From contig JAZGUH010000103.1 in the NCBI GenBank assembly GCA_037893225.1, forward strand, positions 2,418,001 through 2,482,000: a stretch of 64,000 bases of DNA, read 5' to 3'. The translations under genes were made by a program, and so were the position numbers. The notes under the pieces are model-generated. The model ran no database searches and was not told the DNA's origin. It was given only the letters and a program-made list of their open reading frames with translations. Positions 19,185 to 33,939 of the stretch are shown piece after piece (the first letter of the stretch is position 1; each line of letters starts with the position of its first letter). Source of the stretch: Hippasteria phrygiana. Taxonomy: Eukaryota > Echinodermata > Asteroidea > Valvatida > Goniasteridae.

Positions 19185-21445
19185 CTAGCGCAACAATTTG
19201 AGACCATCGCCAGCTTCATAGCGTGAGAACTCTTCCAGAAAATTCAAACCTCGCAACAAATTGTTCCCATGAACTCTGTGTGCGTTCTCCCGTTTACTGC
19301 ATTGTGACTGCTTAACGTTTGCCAAATTTTCAGATGAACGCCCCTCCTTTCCCTGTTCATAATTGAATGGTATATTGACCAAATCCAGTCATTTTTACAC
19401 TGATGGGTAGCTTAGATTTAGCGCAACAATTTCAGACCATCGCCAGCTTCACAGCGTTAGAACTCTTCGAGAAAATTCAATCCTCGCAACACATTTCTTC
19501 CTGTGAACCATGTGTGCGTTCTCCCGTTTACTGCATTGTGGCTGCTTAACGTTTGCCAAATTTTCAGAAGAACGCCCCTCCCTTCCCTGTTCATAATTAT
19601 ATGGTATATTGACCAAATCCAGTAATTTTCACACGTATGGGTAGCTTAGATCTAGCGCAACAATTTGAGACCATCGCCAGCTTCACAGCGTTAGAACTCT
19701 TCGAGAAAATTCAAACCTCGCAACAAATATATTTCTGTTAACTCTGTGTGCGTTCTCCCGTTTAATGCATTGTGGCTGCTTAACGTTTGCCAAATTTTCA
19801 GATGAACGCCCCTCCTTTCCCTGTTCATAATTTCATGAGATATTGACCAAATCCAGTAATTTTCACACGTATGGGTAGCTTAGATCTAGCGCAACAATTT
19901 GAGACCATCGCCAGCTTCACAGCGTTAGAACTCTTCGAGAAAATTCAAACCTCGCAACTAATTTCTTTCTGTGAACTCTGTGTGCGTTCTTCCGTTTACT
20001 GCATTGTGACTGCTTAACGTTTGCCACATTTTCAGATGAACGCCCCTCCTTTCCCTGTTCATAATTGAATGGGATATTGACCAAATCCAGTAATTTTCAC
20101 ACGTATGGGTAGCTTAGATCTAGCCCAACAATTTGAGACCATCGCCAGCTCCATAGCGTGAGAACTCTTCGAGAAAATTCAAACCTCGCAACAAATTTTT
20201 CCCATGAACTCTGTGTGCGTTCTCCCGTTTACTGCATTGTGACTGCTTAACGTTTGCCACATTTTCAGATGAACGCCCCTCCTTTCCCTGTTCATAATTG
20301 AATGGGATATTGACCAAATCCAGTAATTTTCACACGTATGGGTAGCTTAGATCTAGCGCAACAATTTGAGACCATCGCCAGCTTCATAGCGTGAGAACTC
20401 TTCCAGAAAATTCAAACCTCGCAACAAATTGTTCCCATGAACTCTGTGTGCGTTCTCCCGTTTACTGCATTGTGACTGCTTAACGTTTGCCAAATTTTCA
20501 GATGAACGCCCCTCCTTTCCCTGTTCATAATTGAATGGTATATTGACCAAATCCAGTCATTTTTACACTGATGGGTAGCTTAGATTTAGCGCAACAATTT
20601 CAGACCATCGCCAGCTTCACAGCGTTAGAACTCTTCGAGAAAATTCAATCCTCGCAACACATTTCTTCCTGTGAACCATGTGTGCGTTCTCCCGTTTACT
20701 GCATTGTGGCTGCTTAACGTTTGCCAAATTTTCAGAAGAACGCCCCTCCCTTCCCTGTTCATAATTATATGGTATATTGACCAAATCCAGTAATTTTCAC
20801 ACGTATGGGTAGCTTAGATCTAGCGCAACAATTTGAGACCATCGCCAGCTTCACAGCGTTAGAACTCTTCGAGAAAATTCAAACCTCGCAACAAATATAT
20901 TTCTGTTAACTCTGTGTGCGTTCTCCCGTTTAATGCATTGTGGCTGCTTAACGTTTGCCAAATTTTCAGATGAACGCCCCTCCTTTCCCTGTTCATAATT
21001 TCATGAGATATTGACCAAATCCAGTAATTTTCACACGTATGGGTAGCTTAGATCTAGCGCAACAATTTGAGACCATCGCCAGCTTCACAGCGTTAGAACT
21101 CTTCGAGAAAATTCAAACCTCGCAACTAATTTCTTTCTGTGAACTCTGTGTGCGTTCTTCCGTTTACTGCATTGTGACTGCTTAACGTTTGCCACATTTT
21201 CAGATGAACGCCCCTCCTTTCCCTGTTCATAATTGAATGGGATATTGACCAAATCCAGTAATTTTCACACGTATGGGTAGCTTAGATCTAGCCCAACAAT
21301 TTGAGACCATCGCCAGCTCCATAGCGTGAGAACTCTTCGAGAAAATTCAAACCTCGCAACAAATTTTTCCCATGAACTCTGTGTGCGTTCTCCCGTTTAC
21401 TGCATTGTAACTGCTTAACGTTTGCCAAATTTTCAGATGAACGCC
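19185..21445 (+). repeat. 1,168-bp (5-monomer) tandem duplication
   Basis: Units starting at 19185 and 20353 share the private variants CTCTTCCAGAAAATTC with AAATTGTTCCCATG, AATTCAATCCTCGCAACAC, and AAATATATTTCTGTTAAC, each 1,168 bp apart. The order is S-A-B-C-S, then S-A-B-C-S. Two S monomers (20120 and 20353) abut, giving the single 233-bp S-to-S spacing that marks the exchange. Confidence 0.8.
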
Positions 21446-23157
21446 CCTCCTTTCCCTGTTCATAATTGAATGGTATATTGACCAAATCCAGTCATTTTTA
21501 CACTGATGGGTAGCTTAGATTTAGCGCAACAATTTCAGACCATCGCCAGCTTCACAGCGTTAGAACTCTTCGAGAAAATTCAAACCTCGCAACACATTTC
21601 TTCCTGTGAACCATGTGTGCGTTCTCCCGTTTACTGCATTGTGGCTGCTTAACGTTTGCCAAATTTTCAGAAGAACGCCCCTCCCTTCCCTGTTCATAAT
21701 TATATGGTATATTGACCAAATCCAGTAATTTTCACACGTAGGGGTAGCTTAGATCTAGCGCAACAATTTGAGACCATCGCCAGCTTCACAGCGTTAGAAC
21801 TCTTCGAGAAAATTCAAACCTCGCAACAAATTTATTTCTGTTAACTCTGTGTGCGTTCTCCCGTTTAATGCATTGTGGCTGCTTAACGTTTGCCAAATTT
21901 TCAGATGAACGCCCCTCCTTTCCCTGTTCATAATTTCATGAGATATTGACCAAATCCAGTAATGTTCACACGTATGGGTAGCTTAGATCTAGCGCAACAA
22001 TTTGAGACCATCGCCAGCTTCACAGCGTTAGAACTCTTCGAGAAAATTCAAACCTCGCAACTAATTTCTTTCTGTGAACTCTGTGTGCGTTCTTCCGTTT
22101 ACTGCATTGTGACTGCTTAACGTTTGCCACATTTTCAGATGAACGCCCCTCCTTTCCCTGTTCATAATTGAATGGGATATTGACCAAATCCAGTAATTTT
22201 CACACGTATGGGTAGCTTAGATCTAGCGCAACAATTTGAGACCATCGCCAGCTCCATAGCGTGAGAACTCTTCGAGAAAATTCAAACCTCGCAACAAATT
22301 TTTCCCATGAACTCTGTGTGCGTTCTCCCGTTTACTGCATTGTGACTGCTTAACGTTTGCCAAATTTTCAGATGAACGCCCCTCCTTTCCCTGTTCATAA
22401 TTGAATGGTATATTGACCAAATCCAGTCATTTTTACACTGATGGGTAGCTTAGATTTAGCGCAACAATTTCAGACCATCGCCAGCTTCACAGCGTTAGAA
22501 CTCTTCGAGAAAATTCAAACCTCGCAACACATTTCTTCCTGTGAACCATGTGTGCGTTCTCCCGTTTACTGCATTGTGGCTGCTTAACGTTTGCCAAATT
22601 TTCAGAAGAACGCCCCTCCCTTCCCTGTTCATAATTATATGGTATATTGACCAAATCCAGTAATTTTCACACGTAGGGGTAGCTTAGATCTAGCGCAACA
22701 ATTTGAGACCATCGCCAGCTTCACAGCGTTAGAACTCTTCGAGAAAATTCAAACCTCGCAACAAATTTATTTCTGTTAACTCTGTGTGCGTTCTCCCGTT
22801 TAATGCATTGTGGCTGCTTAACGTTTGCCAAATTTTCAGATGAACGCCCCTCCTTTCCCTGTTCATAATTTCATGAGATATTGACCAAATCCAGTAATGT
22901 TCACACGTATGGGTAGCTTAGATCTAGCGCAACAATTTGAGACCATCGCCAGCTTCACAGCGTTAGAACTCTTCGAGAAAATTCAAACCTCGCAACTAAT
23001 TTCTTTCTGTGAACTCTGTGTGCGTTCTTCCGTTTACTGCATTGTGACTGCTTAACGTTTGCCACATTTTCAGATGAACGCCCCTCCTTTCCCTGTTCAT
23101 AATTGAATGGGATATTGACCAAATCCAGTAATTTTCACACGTATGGGTAGCTTAGAT
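21288..23157 (+). repeat. Two S-A-B-C tetramers (935 bp each)
   Basis: S begins at 21288 and 22223, A at 21521 and 22456, B at 21755 and 22690, C at 21989 and 22924. Both units carry CACACGTAGGGGTAG and CAGTAATGTTCACACG, not seen in neighbouring units, so they arose by a recent 935-bp duplication. This is the clearest reference unit for the S-A-B-C tetramer. Confidence 0.85.
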
Positions 23158-26100
23158 CTAGCGCAACAATTTGAGACCATCGCCAGCTCCATAGCGTGAG
23201 AACTCTTCGAGAAAATTCAAACCTCGCAACAAATTTTTCCCATGAACTCTGTGTGCGTTCTCCCGTTTACTGCATTGTGACTGCTTAACGTTTGCCAAAT
23301 TTTCAGAAGAACGCCCCTCCCTTCCCTGTTCATAATTATATGGTATATTGACCAAATCCAGTAATTTTCACACGTATGGGTAGCTTAGATCTAGCGCAAC
23401 AATTTGAGACCATCGCCAGCTTCACAGCGTTAGAACTCTTCGAGAAAATTCAAACCTCGCAACAAATTTATTTCTGTTAACTCTGTGTGCGTTCTCCCGT
23501 TTAATGCATTGTGGCTGCTTAACGTTTGCCAAATTTTCAGATGAACGCCCCTCCTTTCCCTGTTCATAATTTCATGCGATATTGACCAAATCCAGTAATT
23601 TTCACACGTATGGGTAGCTTAAATCTAGCGCAACAATTTGAGACCATCGCCAGCTTCACAGCGTTAGAACTCTTCGAGAAAATTCAAACCTCGCAACTAA
23701 TTTCTTTCTGTGAACTCTGTGTGCGTTCTTCCGTTTACTGCATTGTGACTGCTTAACGTTTGCCACATTTTCAGATGAACGCCCCTCCTTTCCCTGTTCA
23801 TAATTGAATGGGATATTGACCAAATCCAGTAATTTTCACACGTATGGGTAGCTTAGATCTAGCGCAACAATTTGAGACCATCGCCAGCTCCATAGCGTGA
23901 GAACTCTTCGAGAAAATTCAAACCTCGCAACAAATTTTTCCCATGAACTCTGTGTGCGTTCTCCCGTTTACTGCATTGTGACTGCTTAACGTTTGCCAAA
24001 TTTTCAGATGAACGCCCCTCCTTTCCCTGTTCATAATTGAATGGTATATTGACCAAATCCAGTCATTTTTACACTGATGGGTAGCTTAGATTTAGCGCAA
24101 CAATTTCAGACCATCGCCAGCTTCACAGAGTTAGAACTCTTCGAGAAAATTCAAACCTCGCAACTAATTTCTTTCTGTGAACTCTGTGTGCGTTCTCCCG
24201 TTTACTGCATTGTGGCTGCTTAACGTTTGCCAAATTTTCAGATGAACGCCCCTCCTTTCCCTGTTCATAATTGAATGGTATATTGACCAAATCCAGTAAT
24301 TTTTACACGTATGGGTAGCTTAGATCTAGCGCAACAATTTCAGACCATCGCCAGCTTCACAGCGTTAGAACTCTTCGAGAAAAATCAAACCTCGCATCAA
24401 ATTTCTTCCTGTGAACTCTGTGTGCGTTCTCCCGTTTACTGCATTGTGACTGCTTAACGTTTGCCACATTTTCAGATGAACGCCTCTCCTTTCCCTGTTC
24501 ATAATTGAATGGGATATTGACCAAATCCAGTAATTTTCACACGTATGGGTAGCTTAGATCTAGCGCAACAATTTGAGACCATCGCCAGCTCCATAGCGTG
24601 ATAACTCTTCGAGAAAATTCAAACCTCGCAACAAATTTTTCCCATGAACGCTGTGTCCGTTCTTCCGTTTACTGCATTGTGACTGCTTAACGTTTGCCAA
24701 ATTTTCAGATGAACGCCCCTCCTTTCCCTGTTCATAATTGAATGGTATATTGACCAAATCCAGTCATTTTTACACTGATGGGTAGCTTAGATTTAGCGCA
24801 ACAATTTCAGACCATCGCTAGCTTCACAGAGTTAGAACTCTTCGAGAAAATTCAAACCTCGCAACTAATTTCTTTCTGTGAACTCTGTGTGCGTTCTCCC
24901 GTTTACTGCATTGTGGCTGCTTAACGTTTGCCAAATTTTCAGATGAACGCCCCTCCTTTCCCTGTTCATAATTGAATGGTATATTGACCAAATCCAGTAT
25001 TTTTTACACGTATGGGTAGCTTAGATCTAGCGCAACAATTTCAGACCATCGCCAGCTTCACAGCGTTAGAACTCTTCGAGAAAAATCAAACCTCGCATCA
25101 AATTTCTTCCTGTGAACTCTGTGTGCGTTCTTCCGTTTACTGCATTGTGACTGCTTAACGTTTGCCACATTTTCAGATGAACGCCCCTCCTTTCCCTGTT
25201 CATAATTGAATGGGATATTGACCAAATCCTGTAATTTTCACATGTATGGGTAGCTTAGATCTAGCGCAACAATTTGAGACCATCGCCAGCTCCATAGCGT
25301 GATAACTCTTCGAGAAAATTCAAACCTCGCAACAAATTTTTCCCATGAACTCTGTGTCCGTTCTTCCGTTTACTGCATTGTGACTGCTTAACGTTTGCCA
25401 AATTTTCAGATGAACGCCCCTCCTTTCCCTGTTCATAATTGAATGGTATATTGACCAAATCCAGTCATTTTTATACTGATGGGTAGCTTAGATCTAGCGC
25501 AACAATTTGAGACCATCGCCAGCGTCACAGCGTTAGAACTCTTCGAGAAAATTCAAACCTCGCAACTAATTTCTTTCTGTGAACTCTGTGTGCGTTCTTC
25601 CGTTTACTGCATTGTGACTGCTTAACGTTTGCCACATTTTCAGATGAACGCCCCTCCTTTCCCTGTTCATAATTGAATGGTATATTGACCAAATCCAGTC
25701 ATTTTTACACTGATGGGTAGCTTAGATTTAGCGCAACAATTTCAGACCATCGCCAGCTTCACAGCGTTAGAACTCTTCGAGAAAATTCAAACCTCGCAAC
25801 ACATTTCTTCCTGTGAACCATGTGTGCGTTCTCCCGTTTACTGCATTGTGGCTGCTTAACGTTTGCCAAATTTTCAGAAGAACGCCCCTCCCTTCCCTGT
25901 TCATAATTATATGGTATATTGACCAAATCCAGTAATTTTCACACGTATGGGTAGCTTAGATCTAGCGCAACAATTTGAGACCATCGCCAGCTTCACAGCG
26001 TTAGAACTCTTCGAGAAAATTCAAACCTCGCATCAAATTTATTTCTGTTAACTCTGTGTGCGTTCTCCCGTTTAATGCATTGTGGCTGCTTAACGTTTGC

Positions 26101-29100
26101 CAAATTTTCAGATGAACGCCCCTCCTTTCCCTGTTCATAATTTCATGAGATATTGACCAAATCCAGTAATTTTCACACGTATGGGTAGCTTAGATCTAGC
26201 GCAACAATTTGAGACCATCGCCAGCTTCACAGCGTTAGAACTCTTCGAGAAAATTCAAACCTCGCAACTAATTTCTTTCTGTGAACTCTGTGTGCGTTCT
26301 TCCGTTTACTGCATTGTGACTGCTTAACGTTTGCCACATTTTCAGATGAACGCCCCTCCTTTCCCTGTTCATAATTGAATGGGATATTGACCAAATCCAG
26401 TAATTTTCACACGTATGGGTAGCTTAGATCTAGCGCAACAATTTGAGACCATCGCCAGCTCCATAGCGTGATAACTCTTCGAGAAAATTCAAACCTCGCA
26501 ACAAATTTTTCCCATGAACTCTGTGTCCGTTCTTCCGTTTACTGCATTGTGACTGCTTAACGTTTGCCAAATTTTCAGATGAACGCCCCTCCTTTCCCTG
26601 TTCATAATTGAATGGTATATTGACCAAATCCAGTCATTTTTACACTGATGGGTAGCTTAGATTTAGCGCAACAATTTCAGACCATCGCCAGCTTCACAGC
26701 GTTAGAACTCTTCGAGAAAATTCAAACCTCGCAACACATTTCTTCCTGTGAACCATGTGTGCGTTCTCCCGTTTACTGCATTGTGGCTGCTTAACGTTTG
26801 CCAAATTTTCAGAAGAACGCCCCTCCCTTCCCTGTTCATAATTATATGGTATATTGACCAAATCCAGTAATTTTCACACGTATGGGTAGCTTAGATCTAG
26901 CGCAACAATTTGAGACCATCGCCAGCTTCACAGCGTTAGAACTCTTCGAGAAAATTCAAACCTCGCATCAAATTTATTTCTGTTAACTCTGTGTGCGTTC
27001 TCCCGTTTAATGCATTGTGGCTGCTTAACGTTTGCCAAATTTTCAGATGAACGCCCCTCCTTTCCCTGTTCATAATTTCATGAGATATTGACCAAATCCA
27101 GTAATTTTCACACGTATGGGTAGCTTAGATCTAGCGCAACAATTTGAGACCATCGCCAGCTTCACAGCGTTAGAACTCTTCGAGAAAATTCAAACCTCGC
27201 AACTAATTTCTTTCTGTGAACTCTGTGTGCGTTCTTCCGTTTACTGCATTGTGACTGCTTAACGTTTGCCACATTTTCAGATGAACGCCCCTCCTTTCCC
27301 TGTTCATAATTGAATGGGATATTGACCAAATCCAGTAATTTTCACACGTATGGGTAGCTTAGATCTAGCGCAACAATTTGAGACCATCGCCAGCTCCATA
27401 GCGTGATAACTCTTCGAGAAAATTCAAACCTCGCAACAAATTTTTCCCATGAACTCTGTGTCCGTTCTTCCGTTTACTGCATTGTGACTGCTTAACGTTT
27501 GCCAAATTTTCAGATGAACGCCCCTCCTTTCCCTGTTCATAATTGAATGGTATATTGACCAAATCCAGTCATTTTTACACTGATGGGTAGCTTAGATTTA
27601 GCGCAACAATTTCAGACCATCGCCAGCTTCACAGCGTTAGAACTCTTCGAGAAAATTCAAACCTCGCAACACATTTCTTCCTGTGAACCATGTGTGCGTT
27701 CTCCCGTTTACTGCATTGTGGCTGCTTAACGTTTGCCAAATTTTCAGAAGAACGCCCCTCCCTTCCCTGTTCATAATTGTATGGTATATTGACCAAATCC
27801 AGTAATTTTCACACGTATGGGTAGCTTAGATCTAGCGCAACAATTTGAGACCATCGCCAGCTTCACAGCGTTAGAACTCTTCGAGAAAATTCAAACCTCG
27901 CAACAAATTTATTTCTGTTAACTCTGTGTGCGTTCTCCCGTTTAATGCATTGTGGCTGCTTAACGTTTGCCAAATTTTCAGATGAACGCCCCTCCTTTCC
28001 CTGTTCATAATTTCATGAGATATTGACCAAATCCAGTCATTTTCACACGTATGGGTAGCTTAGATCTAGCGCAACAATTTGAGACCATCGCCAGCTTCAC
28101 AGCGTTAGAACTCTTCGAGAAAATTCAAACCTCGCATCAAATTTATTTCTGTTAACTCTGTGTGCGTTCTCCCGTTTAATGCATTGTGGCTGCTTAACGT
28201 TTGCCAAATTTTCAGATGAACGCCCCTCCTTTCCCTGTTCATAATTTCATGAGATATTGACCAAATCCAGTAATTTTCACACGTATGGGTAGCTTAGATC
28301 TAGCGCAACAATTTCAGACCATCGCCAGCTTCACAGCGTTAGAACTCTTCGAGAAAATTCAAACCTCGCAACTAATTTCTTTCTGTGAACTCTGTGTGCG
28401 TTCTTCCGTTTACTGCATTGTGACTGCTTAACGTTTGCCACATTTTCAGATGAACGCCCCTCCTTTCCCTGTTCATAATTGAATGGGATATTGACCAAAT
28501 CCAGTAATTTTCACACGTATGGGTAGCTTAGATCTAGCGCAACAATTTGAGACCATCGCCAGCTCCATAGCGTGATAACTCTTCGAGAAAATTCAAACCT
28601 CGCAACAAATTTTTCCCATGAACTCTGTGTCCGTTCTTCCGTTTACTGCATTGTGACTGCTTAACGTTTGGCAAATTTTCAGATGAACGCCCCTCCTTTC
28701 CCTGTTCATAATTGAATGGTATATTGACCAAATCCAGTCATTTTTACACTGATGGGTAGCTTAGATTTAGCGCAACAATTTCAGACCATCGCCAGCTTCA
28801 CAGCGTTAGAACTCTTCGAGAAAATTCAAACCTCGCAACACATTTCTTCCTGTGAACCATGTGTGCGTTCTCCCGTTTACTGCATTGTGGCTGCTTAACG
28901 TTTGCCAAATTTTCAGAAGAACGCCCCTCCCTTCCCTGTTCATAATTGTATGGTATATTGACCAAATCCAGTAATTTTCAAACGTATGGGTAGCTTAGAT
29001 CTAGCGCAACAATTTGAGACCATCGCCAGCTTCACAGCGTTAGAACTCTTCGAGAAAATTCAAACCTCGCAACAAATTTATTTTTGTTAACTCTGTGTGC

Positions 29101-32100
29101 GTTCTCCCGTTTAATGCATTGTGGCTGCTTAACGTTTGCCAAATTTTCAGATGAACGCCCCTCCTTTCCCTGTTCATAATTTCATGAGATATTGACCAAA
29201 TCCAGTAATTTTCACACGTATTGGTAGCTTAGATCTAGCGCAACAATTTGAGACCATCGCCAGCTTCACAGCGTTAGAACTCTTCGAGAAAATTCAAACC
29301 TCGCAACTAATTTCTTTCTGTGAACTCTGTGTGCGTTCTTCCGTTTACTGCATTGTGACTGCTTAACGTTTGCCACATTTTCAGATGAACGCCCCTCCTT
29401 TCCCTGTTCATAATTGAATGGGATATTGACCAAATCCAGTAATTTTCACACTGATGGGTAGCTTAGATTTAGCGCAACAATTTCAGACCATCGCCAGCTT
29501 CACAGCGTTAGAACTCTTCGAGAAAATTCAAACCTCGCAACACATTTCTTCCTGTGAACCATGTGTGCGTTCTCCCGTTTACTGCATTGTGGCTGCTTAA
29601 CGTTTGCCAAATTTTCAGAAGAACGCCCCTCCCTTCCCTGTTCATAATTGTATGGTATATTGACCAAATCCAGTAATTTTCACACGTATGGGTATCTTAG
29701 ATCTAGCGCAACAATTTGAGACCATCGCCAGCTTCACAGCGTTAGAACTCTTCGAGAAAATTCAAACCTCGCAACAAATTTATTTCTGTTAACTCTGTGT
29801 GCGTTCTCCCGTTTAATGCATTGTGGCTGCTTAACGTTTGCCAAATTTTCAGATGAACGCCCCTCCTTTCCCTGTTCATAATTTCATGAGATATTGACCA
29901 AATCCAGTAATTTTCACACGTATGGGTAGCTTAGATCTAGCGCAACAATTTGAGACCATCGCCAGCTTCACAGCGTTAGAACTCTTCGAGAAAATTCAAA
30001 CCTCGCATCAAATTTATTTCTGTTAACTCTGTGTGCGTTCTCCCGTTTAATGCATTGTGGCTGCTTAACGTTTGCCAAATTTTCAGATGAACGCCCCTCC
30101 TTTCCCTGTTCATAATTTCATGAGATATTGACCAAATCCAGTAATTTTCACACGTATGGGTAGCTTAGATCTAGCGCAACAATTTGAGACCATCGCCAGC
30201 TTCACAGCGTTAGAACTCTTCGAGAAAATTCAAACCTCGCAACTAATTTCTTTCTGTGAACTCTGTGTGCGTTCTTCCGTTTACTGCATTGTGACTGCTT
30301 AACGTTTGCCACATTTTCAGATGAACGCCCCTCCTTTCCCTGTTCATAATTGAATGGGATATTGACCAAATCCAGTAATTTTCACACGTATGGGTAGCTT
30401 AGATCTAGCGCAACAATTTGAGACCATCGCCAGCTCCATAGCGTGATAACTCTTCGAGAAAATTCAAACCTCGCAACAAATTTTTCCCATGAACTCTGTG
30501 TCCGTTCTTCCGTTTACTGCATTGTGACTGCTTAACGTTTGCCAAATTTTCAGATGAACGCCCCTCCTTTCCCTGTTCATAATTGAATGGTATATTGACC
30601 AAATCCAGTCATTTTTACACTGATGGGTAGCTTAGATTTAGCGCAACAATTTCAGACCATCGCCAGCTTCACAGCGTTAGAACTCTTCGTGAAAATTCAA
30701 ACCTCGCAACACATTTCTTCCTGTGAACCATGTGTGCGTTCTCCCGTTTACTGCATTGTGGCTGCTTAACGTTTGCCAAATTTTCAGAAGAACGCCCCTC
30801 CCTTCCCTGTTCATAATTGTATGGTATATTGACCAAATCCAGTAATTTTCAAACGTATGGGTAGCTTAGATCTAGCGCAACAATTTGAGACCATCGCCAG
30901 CTTCACAGCGTTAGAACTCTTCGAGAAAATTCAAACCTCGCAACAAATTTATTTCTGTTAACTCTGTGTGCGTTCTCCCGTTTAATGCATTGTGGCTGCT
31001 TAACGTTTGCCAAATTTTCAGATGAACGCCCCTCCTTTCCCTGTTCATAATTTCATGAGATATTGACCAAATCCAGTAATTTTCACACGTATGGGTAGCT
31101 TAGATCTAGCGCAACAATTTGAGACCATCGCCAGCTTCACAGCGTTAGAACTCTTCGAGAAAATTCAAACCTCGCATCAAATTTATTTCTGTTAACTCTG
31201 TGTGCGTTCTCCCGTTTAATGCATTGTGGCTGCTTAACGTTTGCCAAATTTTCAGATGAACGCCCCTCCTTTCCCTGTTCATAATTTCATGAGATATTGA
31301 CCAAATCCAGTAATTTTCACACGTATGGGTAGCTTAGATCTAGCGCAACAATTTGAGACCATCGCCAGCTTCACAGCGTTAGAACTCTTCGAGAAAATTC
31401 AAACCTCGCAACTAATTTCTTTCTGTGAACTCTGTGTGCGTTCTTCCGTTTACTGCATTGTGACTGCTTAACGTTTGCCACATTTTCAGATGAACGCCCC
31501 TCCTTTCCCTGTTCATAATTGAATGGGATATTGACCAAATCCAGTAATTTTCACACGTATGGGTAGCTTAGATCTAGCGCAACAATTTGAGACCATCGCC
31601 AGCTCCATAGCGTGATAACTCTTCGAGAAAATTCAAACCTCGCAACAAATTTTTCCCATGAACTCTGTGTCCGTTCTTCCGTTTACTGCATTGTGACTGC
31701 TTAACGTTTGCCAAATTTTCAGATGAACGCCCCTCCTTTCCCTGTTCATAATTGAATGGTATATTGACCAAATCCAGTCATTTTTACACTGATGGGTAGC
31801 TTAGATTTAGCGCAACAATTTCAGACCATCGCCAGCTTCACAGCGTTAGAACTCTTCGAGAAAATTCAAACCTCGCAACACATTTCTTCCTGTGAACCAT
31901 GTGTGCGTTCTCCCGTTTACTGCATTGTGGCTGCTTAACGTTTGCCAAATTTTCAGAAGAACGCCCCTCCCTTCCCTGTTCATAATTGTATGGTATATTG
32001 ACCAAATCCAGTAATTTTCAAACGTATGGGTAGCTTAGATCTAGCGCAACAATTTGAGACCATCGCCAGCTTCACAGCGTTAGAACTCTTCGAGAAAATT

Positions 32101-33678
32101 CAAACCTCGCAACAAATTTATTTCTGTTAACTCTGTGTGCGTTCTCCCGTTTAATGCATTGTGGCTGCTTAACGTTTGCCAAATTTTCAGATGAACGCCC
32201 CTCCTTTCCCTGTTCATAATTTCATGAGATATTGACCAAATCCAGTAATTTTCACACGTATGGGTAGCTTAGATCTAGCGCAACAATTTGAGACCATCGC
32301 CAGCTTCACAGCGTTAGAACTCTTCGAGAAAATTCAAACCTCGCAACTAATTTCTTTCTGTGAACTCTGTGTGCGTTCTTCCGTTTACTGCATTGTGACT
32401 GCTTAACGTTTGCCACATTTTCAGATGAACGCCCCTCCTTTCCCTGTTCATAATTGAATGGGATATTGACCAAATCCAGTAATTTTCACACGTATGGGTA
32501 GCTTAGATCTAGCGCAACAATTTGAGACCATCGCCAGCTCCATAGCGTGAGAACTCTTCGAGAAAATTCAAACCTCGCAACAAATTTCTTTCTGTGAACC
32601 CTGTGTGCGTTCTCCCGTTTACTGCATTGTGGCTGCTTAACGTTTGCCAAATTTTCAGATGAACGCCCCTCCTTTCCCTGTTCATAATTGAATGGTATAT
32701 TGACCAAATCCAGTCATTTTTACACTGATGGGTAGCTTAGATTTAGCGCAACAATTTCAGACCATCGCCAGCTTCACAGCGTTAGAACTCTTCGAGAAAA
32801 TTCAAACCTCGCAACACATTTCTTCCTGTGAACCATGTGTGCGTTCTCCCGTTTACTGCATTGTGGCTGCTTAACGTTTGCCAAATTTTCAGAAGAACGC
32901 CCCTCCCTTCCCTGTTCATAATTGTATGGTATATTGACCAAATCCAGTAATTTTCACACGTATGGGTATCTTAGATCTAGCGCAACAATTTGAGACCATC
33001 GCCAGCTTCACAGCGTTAGAACTCTTCGAGAAAATTCAAACCTCGCAACAAATTTATTTCTGTTAACTCTGTGTGCGTTCTCCCGTTTACTGCATTGTGG
33101 CTGCTTAACGTTTGCCAAATTTTCAGAAGAACGCCCCTCCCTTCCCTGTTCATAATTGTATGGTATATTGACCAAATCCAGTAATTTTCACACGTATGGG
33201 TAGCTTAGATCTAGCGCAACAATTTGAGACCATCGCCAGCTTCACAGCGTTAGAACTCTTCGAGAAAATTCAAACCTCGCAACAAATTTATTTCTGTTAA
33301 CTCTGTGTGCGTTCTCCCGTTTAATGCATTGTGGCTGCTTAACGTTTGCCAAATTTTCAGATGAACGCCCCTCCTTTCCCTGTTCATAATTTCATGAGAT
33401 ATTGACCAAATCCAGTAATTTTCACACGTATGGGTAGCTTAGATCTAGCGCAACAATTTGAGACCATCGCCAGCTTCACAGCGTTAGAACTCTTCGAGAA
33501 AATTCAAACCTCGCAACTAATTTCTTTCTGTGAACTCTGTGTGCGTTCTTCCGTTTACTGCATTGTGACTGCTTAACGTTTGCCACATTTTCAGATGAAC
33601 GCCCCTCCTTTCCCTGTTCATAATTGAATGGGATATTGACCAAATCCAGTAATTTTCACACGTATGGGTAGCTTAGAT
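23158..33678 (+). repeat. Irregular S-A-B-C domain with S-D-E trimers and extra B monomers
   Basis: Read by type from each S: 23158 is an S/A hybrid followed by B-C; 23859 and 24560 are S-D-E trimers (701 bp); 25261 is S-C-A-B-C; 26430 is S-A-B-C; 27365, 30405 and others are S-A-B-B-C; 28534 is S-A-B-C-A-B-B-C with the second S lost. At 32509 the S monomer has regained 234 bp through a TTTCTTTCTGTGAAC insert. Unit length varies mainly through gain of B and loss of F or S. Confidence 0.7.
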
Positions 33679-33939
33679 CTAGCGCAACAATTTGAGACCA
33701 TCGCCAGCTCCATAGCGTGAGAACTCTTCGAGAAAATTCAAACCTCGCAACAAATTTTTCCCATGAACTCTGTGTGCGTTCTCCCGTTTACTGCATTGTG
33801 ACTGCTTAACGTTTGCCAAATTTTCAGATGAACGCCCCTCCTTTCCCTGTTCATAATTGAATGGTATATTGACCAAATCCAGTCATTTTTACACTGATGG
33901 GTAGCTTAGATTTAGCGCAACAATTTCAGACCATCGCCA

